DNA of 8,552 nucleotides from Candidatus Anoxychlamydiales bacterium (GTDB lineage: Bacteria; Chlamydiota; Chlamydiia; Chlamydiales; SM23-39). This document shows, one piece after another, positions 1-5,845 of this stretch. A program made the position numbers and the translations under genes. The stretch lies in assembly GCA_011064905.1 (NCBI GenBank), contig JAAKFW010000055.1, forward strand, positions 1 through 8,552, in the 5' to 3' direction. The notes under the pieces were generated by a model that worked only from the letters and a program-made list of their open reading frames with translations, was not told the origin of the DNA and ran no database searches. The first letter of the stretch is position 1; each line of letters begins with the position of its first letter.

Positions 1-128
1 GCTTCTTGATTTATGCCAGGAACAGGAACAAAAGCTCCAATTCTACAAACTAAAAGCATCAAGAGTGTAAAGAGTATTTTTGCTCTCAACTCACCTGCAA
101 AAAAGATTTTTTTTATTGCACCTATCAT
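1..128 (-). CDS. secY: Preprotein translocase subunit SecY, N-terminal part (cut by window edge)
   Basis: SecY is the central pore subunit of the SecYEG translocon in the inner membrane; it passes unfolded secretory proteins outward and inserts membrane proteins. Only 42 codons lie in the window. The peptide begins MIGAIKKIFFAGELRAKILF and continues into a hydrophobic first membrane segment, followed by CRIGAFVPVPGI, the hallmark stretch seen at this position in bacterial SecY (ELR..ILFT, then YRIG.F(I/V)PVPGI). The Cys before RIG is shared, as I recall, with Chlamydia SecY. The start is well fixed: in this frame a TGA lies three codons upstream (135-137) and the ATG at 128-126 is the first possible start. 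It sits one base after the L15 stop (TAAGATG) with no good SD, so its translation probably depends on ribosomes finishing L15. Its place after rplO is the usual spc-operon order. Confidence in identity is high; the rest of the gene cannot be judged. Confidence 0.95.
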   Translation of the reverse strand, partial: MIGAIKKIFFAGELRAKILFTLLMLLVCRIGAFVPVPGINQE

Positions 129-129
129 C

Positions 130-585
130 TTATTTCAACTTTTTGTAATTTATTTTTTTTTCTTCTAATTTTTTAATTGCTGTTTTTGAAAAACTATGAG
201 CCTCAATACTTACTTTTTTCTCGATTTCACCATTTGCTAATATTTTCAGCGTAGCTTTTGTTTTTCTAGGAGCTTGTTTTTTTTCAATTAAGGTAGCTAT
301 ACTTACTACTTCACCATCATTGTAAATCTCATTGATTTTTGATAAATTTAGCTCAATTATAGGTTTTAAGTATCTACCTCTTGAAAAACCTTTTTTTGGA
401 AGCTTGGTAAATGTTCGCATCTGACCACCCTCGTAGCCATATCGTTTTTTAGATCCAGATCTAGATTTATATCCATTATATCCTCTAGCAGCCGTTTTTC
501 CTTTTTTTGATCCCGGACCTCTTCCTAATCTTCTTTTAGGTTTAACCTTTGGATGTTCGTTTTTAAGAGTCGAAAGTGTTATCAT
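130..585 (-). CDS. rplO: 50S ribosomal protein L15
   Basis: L15 is a large-subunit protein that binds 23S rRNA and helps late 50S assembly. The 151-residue product has the family layout: a basic, glycine-rich N-terminal extension with GRGPGSKKGKTAARG (residues 21-35), SRSGSKKRYGYEGGQ (41-55), a LPKKGF turn (62-67), then a globular C-terminal domain. Length is near the usual 144-150. The gene ends in a Lys-rich tail. The ATG overlaps the S5 stop by one base (TAATG at 587-583), and a G-rich SD (GGGGGAT) lies inside the end of rpsE, so the two genes look translationally coupled. In E. coli rpmD (L30) lies between S5 and L15; here there is no room for it. An A9 run (T9 on the plus strand, about 153-161) sits near the 3' end of the coding sequence. 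The identification is secure. Confidence 0.97.
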   Translation of the reverse strand: MITLSTLKNEHPKVKPKRRLGRGPGSKKGKTAARGYNGYKSRSGSKKRYGYEGGQMRTFTKLPKKGFSRGRYLKPIIELNLSKINEIYNDGEVVSIATLIEKKQAPRKTKATLKILANGEIEKKVSIEAHSFSKTAIKKLEEKKINYKKLK

Positions 586-1061
586 TATTTCATCCCCCTT
601 TCTTCTAGAAATTTTTCTTTTGATTTAAGCATTTTTAAAGCCTTAAAAGTGGCTCTAACTTGGTTTATCGGATTGTTAGATCCTTGGTTTTTCGCTACAA
701 CATTTTTTATGCCGGCAAGCACCAATACATCTCTTATTTTCCCTCCAGCTATCACTCCAGTGTTTTTTGACGGTTTCATAAGTATTTTCGCTCCATCATG
801 CGATACTATAATTTCATGAGGTATTGTTCCATCAACCATCTCAAAGGTAATAACATTTTTTCTTGCTGCTTCTGATCCTTTTCTAATAGCGTCTGACACT
901 TCATTTGCTTTTGCAAATCCATATCCAATTCTTCCTTTTGCGTCTCCGATTAATATTAGAGCTGAAAAACTAAACTTCCTGCCACCCTTAACAACTTTAG
1001 CGCATCTGTTGATATGAAGCACTTTTTCTTCAAACTCTTTAGGTTCTCTTTCTTTTCCCAT
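585..1061 (-). CDS. rpsE: 30S ribosomal protein S5
   Basis: S5 lies at the mRNA entry side of the 30S body, next to S4 and S8, and contributes to decoding accuracy. The 158-residue product shows the N-terminal double-stranded-RNA-binding-like domain (about residues 11-75). Within it is VVKGGRKFSF (23-32), the loop where spectinomycin-resistance changes occur in E. coli S5; nothing obviously resistant is seen. The IGYGFAKANE segment follows (45-54), then the C-terminal domain with GVIAGGKIRDVLVLAGIKNV and GSNNP. An SD-like AGGGA lies seven bases before the ATG, and the gap from L18 is 13 bases. The C-terminus ends GMK directly over the L15 start. The sequence from KVVKGGRKFSFSALIL onward closely resembles the chlamydial S5 I recall. 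No defect is seen. Confidence 0.97.
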   Translation of the reverse strand: MGKEREPKEFEEKVLHINRCAKVVKGGRKFSFSALILIGDAKGRIGYGFAKANEVSDAIRKGSEAARKNVITFEMVDGTIPHEIIVSHDGAKILMKPSKNTGVIAGGKIRDVLVLAGIKNVVAKNQGSNNPINQVRATFKALKMLKSKEKFLEERGMK

Positions 1062-1074
1062 TTTTATTCCCTAT

Positions 1075-1434
1075 TTAAAATTTAAGTCCTGCTTTGCGAG
1101 CACTCTTAGCTAAAATAGCTAGCAAACCATGATATTTATTTCTTCCTCTGTCAAATATGATCTCTTTAACTTTTTTAGCTTTTGCTATTTCAGCTATTCT
1201 TGTTCCTAATTTTTCCGCTAGAGTTGATTTTTTCTCTCCTTTAAATTCCTTTGAATATGATCCTACAGCTCCAATAGTTAGAGAATTTTCATCATCGATT
1301 AACTGAACAAATAAATGCTTATTTGTCTTACTGACTGACATTCTGGGTTTGCTTTTCGTGCCTTTTAACTTTTTTCTAATTCTAAGAACTCTTCTAGTTC
1401 TTGCTATTTTTCGTTTCTTTAAATTACCTTGCAT
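1075..1434 (-). CDS. rplR: 50S ribosomal protein L18
   Basis: L18 is one of the 5S rRNA-binding proteins; with L5 it anchors 5S rRNA in the central protuberance of the 50S subunit. The 119-residue product has a very basic N-terminus (residues 1-31, many Lys and Arg) that would contact 5S rRNA. Next come the RMSVSKTNKHLFVQLIDD strand region (31-48) and the family signature FDRGRNKYHG (94-103). It ends in the typical KAGLKF. The length is normal for bacteria (117-123). The ATG is preceded by AGGA at seven bases, and the gap from L6 is 15 bases. It sits in standard spc order between L6 and S5. The identification is secure and nothing is abnormal. Confidence 0.97.
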   Translation of the reverse strand: MQGNLKKRKIARTRRVLRIRKKLKGTKSKPRMSVSKTNKHLFVQLIDDENSLTIGAVGSYSKEFKGEKKSTLAEKLGTRIAEIAKAKKVKEIIFDRGRNKYHGLLAILAKSARKAGLKF

Positions 1435-1449
1435 TTTTTTTATCCTAAT

Positions 1450-1998
1450 TTATTTACCAGCTTTGGCAGCTTTACCAGCTTTTTTTCTTACATATTCATC
1501 TTTATATCTAATTCCCTTGCCCTTATATGGCTCAGGTTTTCTTATAGCTCTTACTGATGCTGCGAATTGTCCAACTTTTTGTTTATCCGGTCCTTCAATA
1601 ACAATTTCAACAGACTTATTAATTTTAACCTGGATACCAGTTGGTATCTCAATATCAGTTGGATGTGAATATCCAACCTGTAAATCAATTTTATCACCTT
1701 TTACACTTGCCCTAAATCCAACTCCAATCAGCGTAAGTTCTTTTTTAAATCCAACGCTCACTCCAATAACCATATTATTTATTAGAGATCGATATAATCC
1801 ATACATCGCAGATGTAAGTTTAAATTTTTCATCTAAACTAACATGAATTTTAGAATCTTTAATATCTAATAAAATTCCTTTTTTCATCTCTAAAACCAAA
1901 ACTTCTTTTGGACCCTTCACTTCTACAACACCTTCTGGTGATAGTTTTACTTCTACACCTTTCGGAAGATCAATAGGAATTTTACCTAATCTTGACAT
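1450..1998 (-). CDS. rplF: 50S ribosomal protein L6
   Basis: L6 binds 23S rRNA helix 97 near the sarcin-ricin loop, by the elongation-factor binding site. The 182-residue product has the two repeated alpha/beta domains of the family. The first begins MSRLGKIPIDLPKGVEV; the second covers about residues 85-155 and includes LIGVGFRASVKGDKIDLQVG. The C-terminal signature EPYKGKGIRYKDEYVRKKAGK (156-176) is intact. The protein ends in a small AKAGK tail; a similar AGKAAKTGK ending is, as I recall, found in Chlamydia L6, so this supports the phylum call. A G-rich SD (AAAGGGG) stands about nine bases before the ATG. The gap from rpsH is 14 bases. No broken motif is seen. Confidence 0.97.
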   Translation of the reverse strand: MSRLGKIPIDLPKGVEVKLSPEGVVEVKGPKEVLVLEMKKGILLDIKDSKIHVSLDEKFKLTSAMYGLYRSLINNMVIGVSVGFKKELTLIGVGFRASVKGDKIDLQVGYSHPTDIEIPTGIQVKINKSVEIVIEGPDKQKVGQFAASVRAIRKPEPYKGKGIRYKDEYVRKKAGKAAKAGK

Positions 1999-2012
1999 AT
2001 CTTTTTACCCCT

Positions 2013-2405
2013 TTACCAAATATAACATAAAATTTCGCCACCAACATTTAGCTTTCTAGCCTGATTATCAGTCATCACACCTTTAGAAGTTGACACTATT
2101 GCAAGACCAATGCCTCCCAGAACTCTGGGAAGTTTGTCTTTTGACGCATAGAGTCGTCTTCCAGGTTTAGAAATTCTTTTTAATAATCTTATTATTCCTT
2201 CTCTATCTTTTGTGTATTTTAAGAAGATTCTCATTTTTCGTTTTTTTTCATTTTGCAAAAAACTCTCGATATATCCATGCTCTTTTAATATTTTTGCCAA
2301 ATTGATTTTCATTTTGCTAAGAGGTATATCAACAAACTTATGCTGCGCGCTCTGTGCATTTCTTATCTTAGTTAAAAATTCAGATATTGGGTCATTAAAT
2401 GACAT
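2013..2405 (-). CDS. rpsH: 30S ribosomal protein S8
   Basis: S8 is a primary 16S rRNA-binding protein (helix 21 region) needed early in 30S assembly; in E. coli it also represses the spc operon by binding its mRNA. The 130-residue product begins with the normal DPISEFLTKIRNAQ helix (residues 5-18) and has the SKPGRRLYASKDKLPRVLGGIGLAIVST core. It ends NVGGEILCYIW, the conserved C-terminus, with a terminal Trp as in the chlamydial protein I recall. The usual S14 gene should stand just upstream; instead L5 ends only 15 bases before this ATG. The SD is GGAG about ten bases upstream. I could not identify an S8-binding mRNA hairpin, so autoregulation here is unproven. Confidence 0.97.
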   Translation of the reverse strand: MSFNDPISEFLTKIRNAQSAQHKFVDIPLSKMKINLAKILKEHGYIESFLQNEKKRKMRIFLKYTKDREGIIRLLKRISKPGRRLYASKDKLPRVLGGIGLAIVSTSKGVMTDNQARKLNVGGEILCYIW

Positions 2406-2420
2406 ACTTTTTTATCTCCA

Positions 2421-2954
2421 TTATTTAAAGGGAAAACCCATCTTTCGTAGTAATTTTATACAATCTACATCTTTTTTTGCCGTTGTTACAAAAGCAATAT
2501 TCATGCCTTGTTGGCTTTTTACCTGATCCAAGTTAACTTCTGGAAATGATTGTTGATCATCTAAGCCAATATTATATGATCCTCTACCATCAGCTTTTTC
2601 ATTAAATCCTCTAAAATCTCTAATTCTTGGACATACAATATTGCAAAATCTATCAAAAAAATCATACATTTTCTTTTTTCTAAGCGTTACTTTAAGCCCA
2701 ATAATTTGGCCCTCTCTAAGCTTAAAATTAGAAATCGCTTTTTTTGCTTTTGTTACAATTGGTTTTTGCCCAGATAAAAGAGCTAACTCTTTTGTATGTA
2801 GTTCTAAAGATGTTTTATCTCTTTCATTCTCTTTTAGGCCCATGCTAATAACTATTTTTTTTAGCTCTGGTACTTCCATTCGATTTAGTTTTGCATCATC
2901 TTTCATAAACGCAGCTACTATTTCATCTAAAAATTTCTTCTTCAATCTTGACAT
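2421..2954 (-). CDS. rplE: 50S ribosomal protein L5
   Basis: L5 binds 5S rRNA in the central protuberance and forms bridges to the 30S head. The 177-residue product matches the family through LKKIVISMGL (residues 31-40), SGQKPIVTKAKKAISNFKLR (61-80), REGQIIGLKVTLRKKKMYDF (80-99) and PRIRDFRGF (109-117). It continues with the DGRGSYNIGLDDQQSFPEV region (122-140) and the GMNIAFVTTA strand (150-159). Length is typical (177-180). An AGGAA element lies about six bases before the ATG; its first bases come from the TAG stop of rplX (TAGGAAAAAAG). The gene after it is S8, not S14. The sequence is very close to the chlamydial L5 I recall, including RFCNIVCPRIRDF. Confidence 0.97.
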   Translation of the reverse strand: MSRLKKKFLDEIVAAFMKDDAKLNRMEVPELKKIVISMGLKENERDKTSLELHTKELALLSGQKPIVTKAKKAISNFKLREGQIIGLKVTLRKKKMYDFFDRFCNIVCPRIRDFRGFNEKADGRGSYNIGLDDQQSFPEVNLDQVKSQQGMNIAFVTTAKKDVDCIKLLRKMGFPFK

Positions 2955-2962
2955 CTTTTTTC

Positions 2963-3295
2963 CTACTTAGCGTTTGCTTTTAGTGTTCTTAAAACAACTT
3001 CTTTTTCATTTTCAAAATATATAAGCTTCTTTTCACCGTTTTCTAGTTTCACTTTTACTTTTATTGGCTTTTCATTTTTGTTACATAACGCAACGTTAGA
3101 AATATGAATCGGCATTTCCATTTCAACTATTTGAGCTGCTTGAGTTTTTTGCGTTCTTTTCATATGTTTTTTCCTCATATTTATCCCTTGAATAACAACT
3201 CTATCTTTATTCTTAGATAATACCGTGCCCACCTTGCCTTTGTCGTTGCCAGCAATAACTACTACAGAATCATCTTTTTTTATCCATTTACTCAT
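2963..3295 (-). CDS. rplX: 50S ribosomal protein L24
   Basis: L24 binds the 5' region of 23S rRNA, starts 50S assembly and lies by the outer end of the exit tunnel. The 110-residue product carries an N-terminal KOW motif: KKDDSVVVIAGNDKGKVGTV (about residues 6-25), then a VIQGINM strand (34-40). MPIHISNVALCN (about 60-71) is the second family signature. The C-terminal part (GEKKLIYFENEKEVV) is less conserved, as usual. Length is close to the 100-111 seen in bacteria. The gene starts one base after the L14 stop, with an AGAGGT SD eight bases upstream inside rplN, which suggests translational coupling. The identification is secure. Confidence 0.95.
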   Translation of the reverse strand: MSKWIKKDDSVVVIAGNDKGKVGTVLSKNKDRVVIQGINMRKKHMKRTQKTQAAQIVEMEMPIHISNVALCNKNEKPIKVKVKLENGEKKLIYFENEKEVVLRTLKANAK

Positions 3296-3296
3296 T

Positions 3297-3665
3297 TTAT
3301 ATTACCTCTGGTGCAAGTGAACTTATTTTAATAAAACCTTTATCTCTAACTTCTCTCGCAATCGAACCAAATATTCTTGTTCCCCTTGGATTGTTTTTAT
3401 CATCGATAATCACGCCGCTATTATCATAAAATCTTAGCTTTGATCCATCTTTTCTGTAGGTAGGTTTTTTGGTTCTAACTATTACAACCCTTACTTTGTC
3501 GCCTTTTTTCACTATACCTTTTGGATTTGCTTCTTTTACAGATGCTATAACTACATCTCCTGTATAAGCATATCTTCTTTTAGATCCGCCTAAAACTCTA
3601 AAACATTTTACTTTTTTTGCGCCTGTATTGTCAGCTATGTCTAATACGCTCTCTTCTTGAATCAT
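3297..3665 (-). CDS. rplN: 50S ribosomal protein L14
   Basis: L14 is a five-stranded beta-barrel protein on the 50S face that contacts 16S rRNA in an intersubunit bridge. It is also the usual docking site for the silencing factor RsfS. At 122 residues it has exactly the universal bacterial length. Clear motifs are MIQEESVLDIADNTGAKKVK (1-20), VLGGSKRRYAYTGDVVIASV (24-43), VKKGDKVRVVIVRTKK, the VIIDDKNNPRGTRIFG signature (about 85-100) and the C-terminus GFIKISSLAPEVI, which I recall as almost identical in Chlamydia. It is the first gene of the spc-type half. The gap from S17 is 17 bases, the largest between any two genes here, but I see no promoter in it. The AAAGGAATTAAAAA leader before its ATG is identical to that of rplC. 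Confidence 0.98.
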   Translation of the reverse strand: MIQEESVLDIADNTGAKKVKCFRVLGGSKRRYAYTGDVVIASVKEANPKGIVKKGDKVRVVIVRTKKPTYRKDGSKLRFYDNSGVIIDDKNNPRGTRIFGSIAREVRDKGFIKISSLAPEVI

Positions 3666-3682
3666 TTTTTTAATTCCTTTTT

Positions 3683-3925
3683 TTATAGAACTTCAAGTAT
3701 TTCCCATCTTTTAAGCTTTGATAAAGGTCTGGATTGAATAATCTTTACTTTTGTTCCAACTTTTGCTTTATTTGAATCATCATGTGCATAATATTTCTTC
3801 CACTTTTCAACCAATTTTGTGTATTTTGGATGTCTCGTTTTCCTGATAACTTTTACCACAACGGTCTTATCCATTTTATCAGATACTACTATGCCTTCTA
3901 AAACTTTTATTGTCTTGGGCTTCAT
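3683..3925 (-). CDS. rpsQ: 30S ribosomal protein S17
   Basis: S17 is a primary 16S rRNA-binding protein with an OB-fold that folds the 5' domain of the 30S subunit. The 80-residue product has GIVVSDKMDKTVVVKVIRKT (residues 11-30), RHPKYTKLVEKWKKYYAHDD (31-50), VGTKVKIIQSRPLSKLKRWE (56-75) and a short end (ILEVL). These fit the family's strand order and usual 80-88 length. Its ATG overlaps the L29 stop by four bases (ATGA at 3925-3922), a classic coupled arrangement. Its own SD is weak (AAAGGCAGAG lies rather far upstream), so reinitiation after L29 is probably the main route. It is the last gene of the S10-type part. Confidence 0.96.
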   Translation of the reverse strand: MKPKTIKVLEGIVVSDKMDKTVVVKVIRKTRHPKYTKLVEKWKKYYAHDDSNKAKVGTKVKIIQSRPLSKLKRWEILEVL

Positions 3926-4128
3926 GATTTACTCTGCCTTTTTCTCTCAGTTAAGATTGTTAATATTTGCGCCTTTTCTTTTTTTAAACTCTTTAAAAAA
4001 TGCGGTTTTTCTAGTTTATGAGATATTTTCAATTCATTTACTAAATCAAAATATTCACGATCAATTTCAGTTAATCTAAATTCTAATTGATCTTCTGATT
4101 GATCTCTTATTTCACTTAATTTTACCAT
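3922..4128 (-). CDS. rpmC: 50S ribosomal protein L29
   Basis: L29 is a small helical protein near the polypeptide exit tunnel that helps form the docking platform for trigger factor and SRP. The 68-residue product is predicted almost wholly alpha-helical: VKLSEIRDQSEDQLEFRLTE, then EYFDLVNELKISHKLEKPHF, then KSLKKEKAQILTILTERKRQ, which fits the long antiparallel two-helix fold. It is poorly conserved, as L29 is in general, so the call rests on size, helical pattern, the N-terminal KLSEIRDQS...L motif, and the fixed position between L16 and S17. It starts three bases after the L16 stop; an AGGGT SD lies about eight bases upstream, inside the end of rplP. Confidence 0.92.
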   Translation of the reverse strand: MVKLSEIRDQSEDQLEFRLTEIDREYFDLVNELKISHKLEKPHFLKSLKKEKAQILTILTERKRQSKS

Positions 4129-4131
4129 TAT

Positions 4132-4551
4132 TTATACCCTTTCCATTCGCTCTACAAATCTTGTTCTAATAGGAAGTTTCGCTGCAGCCAAACGAAGAGC
4201 TTTTCTTGCCTCTTCCTTCGATACATTCCCAACTTCAAATAAAATTCTTCCTGGACGAATTACACTTACCCATTGACTTGGAGATCCTTTTCCTTTTCCC
4301 ATACGAGTTTCTGCTGGTTTTTTACTAATCGGTTTGTCCGGAAAAATCTTAATCCATACTTTTCCTTTTCTACTAAAATGTCGATTGATAGACACCCTGC
4401 ATGCTTCTATTTGTTGAGATGTTATCCAGCCTCTACCTAATGACTGCATTCCAAACTCTCCAAATTCAACAAAACATCCACCTTTTGATAAATTAGAACA
4501 CTTGCCTTTTTGCTGCTTTCTATGTTTCGTTCTACTAGGCATCAATGCCAT
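4132..4551 (-). CDS. rplP: 50S ribosomal protein L16
   Basis: L16 binds 23S rRNA near the A site and helps position tRNA during peptide transfer; it joins late in 50S assembly. The 139-residue product begins MALMPSRTKHRKQQKG and has GEFGMQSLGRGWITSQQIEA (residues 31-50), CRVSINRHFSRKGKVWIKIF (51-70), PAETRMGKGKG (79-89, containing the Arg hydroxylated in E. coli L16) and VIRPGRILFEV (97-107). It ends RFVERMERV. Length is normal (136-141). A Met also stands at codon 4, but the near-perfect SD TAGGAGGC lies six bases before the first ATG, so that start is preferred. The S3 stop TAG forms part of this SD. The protein closely resembles the chlamydial L16 I recall. Confidence 0.98.
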   Translation of the reverse strand: MALMPSRTKHRKQQKGKCSNLSKGGCFVEFGEFGMQSLGRGWITSQQIEACRVSINRHFSRKGKVWIKIFPDKPISKKPAETRMGKGKGSPSQWVSVIRPGRILFEVGNVSKEEARKALRLAAAKLPIRTRFVERMERV

Positions 4552-4557
4552 GTTATG

Positions 4558-4564
4558 CCTCCTA
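4558..4564 (-). promoter_or_regulatory. Near-perfect Shine-Dalgarno of rplP
   Basis: TAGGAGG, made partly from the S3 TAG stop codon, lies six bases before the ATG at 4551. It is the best SD in the window and selects the first of two nearby Met codons (codons 1 and 4) as the L16 start. Confidence 0.8.
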
Positions 4565-5191
4565 AATTACTTCTTCGCCTTTATTAATCCAAACTTTTAC
4601 GCCAATTGCACCATATGATGTGCGCGCGGTTTTAACACCGTAATCTATGTCTGCTCTTAAAGTATGAAGAGGAGTTCTTCCCTCTTTATACCATTCAGTT
4701 CTTGCTATCTCCGCTCCACCTATTCTTCCCGATACCTGAACTTTTATACCAGTAGCTCCTGCATCCATTGTTGTTTGAATAGCTTTTTTTAAAGCTCTTC
4801 TAAAAGGAACTCTTCTCTCTATTTGTTTTGCAATTGATTCCGCTACTAACTTTGCAGATAAATCAGGTCTTTTTATCTCTTCAACTTCTATCCAAACTTC
4901 TTTATTAGTTATCTTTTTTAGTTGATTTTTTAAAATATCTATCTCTGCGCCTTTCTTTCCAATTACTAACCCTGGTCTAGCAGTATGAATTGTAACTTCA
5001 ATCTTTCCGCTTGTTCTCTTAATCGTGAATCCGGCCGATCCTACACATGCAGGTTGTTTTTCTAGATATTCTCTAATAATTCTATCTTCTTCTAAAAGAT
5101 CACCAAACTCTTGTTTGTTAGCATACCAGTTTGATTGCCATTTTTTCCTTGTTACTAAACGAAATCCTATCGGTGAGCATTTTTGTCCCAT
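4562..5191 (-). CDS. rpsC: 30S ribosomal protein S3
   Basis: S3 sits in the 30S head at the mRNA entry channel and, with S4 and S5, unwinds structured mRNA. The 209-residue product has the N-terminal MGQKCSPIGFRL segment and a type II KH domain (about residues 38-110). The RNA-binding GXXG loop is GKKG at 78-81, within ARPGLVIGKKGAEID. The C-terminal domain has QIERRVPFRRALKKAIQTTM, SGRIGGAEIARTEWYKEGR, TLRADIDYG and GVKVWINKGE. It ends soon after WINKGE, so it lacks the longer Ala-rich tail I recall in Chlamydia S3 (about 224 residues); bacterial lengths vary here. A strong AAGGAG SD lies in the last codons of rplV, whose TAA directly abuts this ATG (TAAATG). Confidence 0.98.
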   Translation of the reverse strand: MGQKCSPIGFRLVTRKKWQSNWYANKQEFGDLLEEDRIIREYLEKQPACVGSAGFTIKRTSGKIEVTIHTARPGLVIGKKGAEIDILKNQLKKITNKEVWIEVEEIKRPDLSAKLVAESIAKQIERRVPFRRALKKAIQTTMDAGATGIKVQVSGRIGGAEIARTEWYKEGRTPLHTLRADIDYGVKTARTSYGAIGVKVWINKGEEVI

Positions 5192-5536
5192 TTACTTCTC
5201 CTTTTTAGCTGTCAGTACTATTGTAAAATGACTTGTTCTTTTTTTAATTGGTACCTGTCCACCTCTATTTCTTGGCTTAGATCTTTTTATAGTTGGTCCT
5301 TGATCAACTCTAACCTCTAAAATTTCTAGTGCTTCTTTTTTTACATCAAATTTATTTTGTGCGTTTGCGATTGCGCTATCCAATGTCTTTTTTAAAAGCC
5401 TTGAACCCTTTAAATTGCTATATCTTAGTTGCAATAGAGCATCTTCGACACACATGTTTCTAATTAAATCTGCAGATCTTCTAGCCTTATATGGACTAAT
5501 TCTTACATATTTAGTTATAGCTTTAGCTTGACTCAT
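5192..5536 (-). CDS. rplV: 50S ribosomal protein L22
   Basis: L22 contacts all 23S rRNA domains; its long beta-hairpin lines the nascent-peptide tunnel. The 114-residue product has YVRISPYKARRSADLIRN (residues 10-27), the helix ending LDSAIANAQNK (52-62), and the hairpin arm EVRVDQGPTIKRSKPRNRGG (74-93), then the returning strand IKKRTSHFTIVL. The tripeptide at 83-85 is IKR where E. coli has MKR (82-84), the site whose deletion gives macrolide resistance; this is a mild substitution. Length is normal. The start is ATG at 5536, overlapping the S19 stop by one base (TAATG), with an AAAAGGT SD inside the S19 tail. It is translationally coupled at both ends, since its stop abuts the S3 start. Confidence 0.97.
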   Translation of the reverse strand: MSQAKAITKYVRISPYKARRSADLIRNMCVEDALLQLRYSNLKGSRLLKKTLDSAIANAQNKFDVKKEALEILEVRVDQGPTIKRSKPRNRGGQVPIKKRTSHFTIVLTAKKEK

Positions 5537-5835
5537 TATTTACCTTTTTTTGCTGCTGGAGCTGCAGCTATAGCTTTTTTGATTGGATGTCCTTTAAATG
5601 TTCTAGTAGGAGAAAACTCTCCAAGTCTGTGTCCTACCATATTCTCTGAAACAAAAACTGGTATAAATTTTTTACCGTTATGTACTTCTAAATTTAGCCC
5701 AATCATTTCAGGAACTATCATTGATCTTCTAGAGCGTGTCTTAATTGGCTTTTTCTTTTGATCTGCTGTCAGTTTTTCAATTTGCTTTATTAAAAAATGA
5801 TCTACAAATGGTCCCTTTTTTAACGATCTTGCCAT
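5536..5835 (-). CDS. rpsS: 30S ribosomal protein S19, with Ala/Lys C-terminal tail
   Basis: S19 lies in the 30S head, contacts the A-site tRNA region and bridges to the 50S. The 99-residue product has the full family body: MARSLKKGPFVDHFLIKQIE (1-20), KPIKTRSRRSMIVPEMIG (29-46), VHNGKKFIPVFVSENMVGHR (51-70), and LGEFSPTRTFKGH (71-83). Most bacterial S19 proteins stop around residue 88-92. This one adds a low-complexity tail, AIAAAPAAKKGK (88-99), beyond the end of the chlamydial S19 I recall. The tail is in frame, has no stop before it, and carries the SD for rplV (AAAAGGT), so its DNA may be kept partly for translation of the next gene. The start has AGGT about eight bases upstream; AGG comes from the L2 TAG stop. 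Confidence 0.97.
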   Translation of the reverse strand: MARSLKKGPFVDHFLIKQIEKLTADQKKKPIKTRSRRSMIVPEMIGLNLEVHNGKKFIPVFVSENMVGHRLGEFSPTRTFKGHPIKKAIAAAPAAKKGK

Positions 5836-5845
5836 ATATTTTTAC

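Noticed and set aside
1349..1846. Plus-strand open frame of 165 codons with a hydrophobic product
   Set aside because: It lies antisense to L6 and L18, which are unmistakable. Its Leu/Phe/Ile-rich product is what an antisense frame of Lys-rich genes gives. The same holds for the other plus-strand frames across the window.
2955..3000. Possible S8-binding hairpin at the L24-L5 junction, as in E. coli
   Set aside because: No convincing stem or internal-loop pattern could be drawn by eye; covariance searching would be needed.
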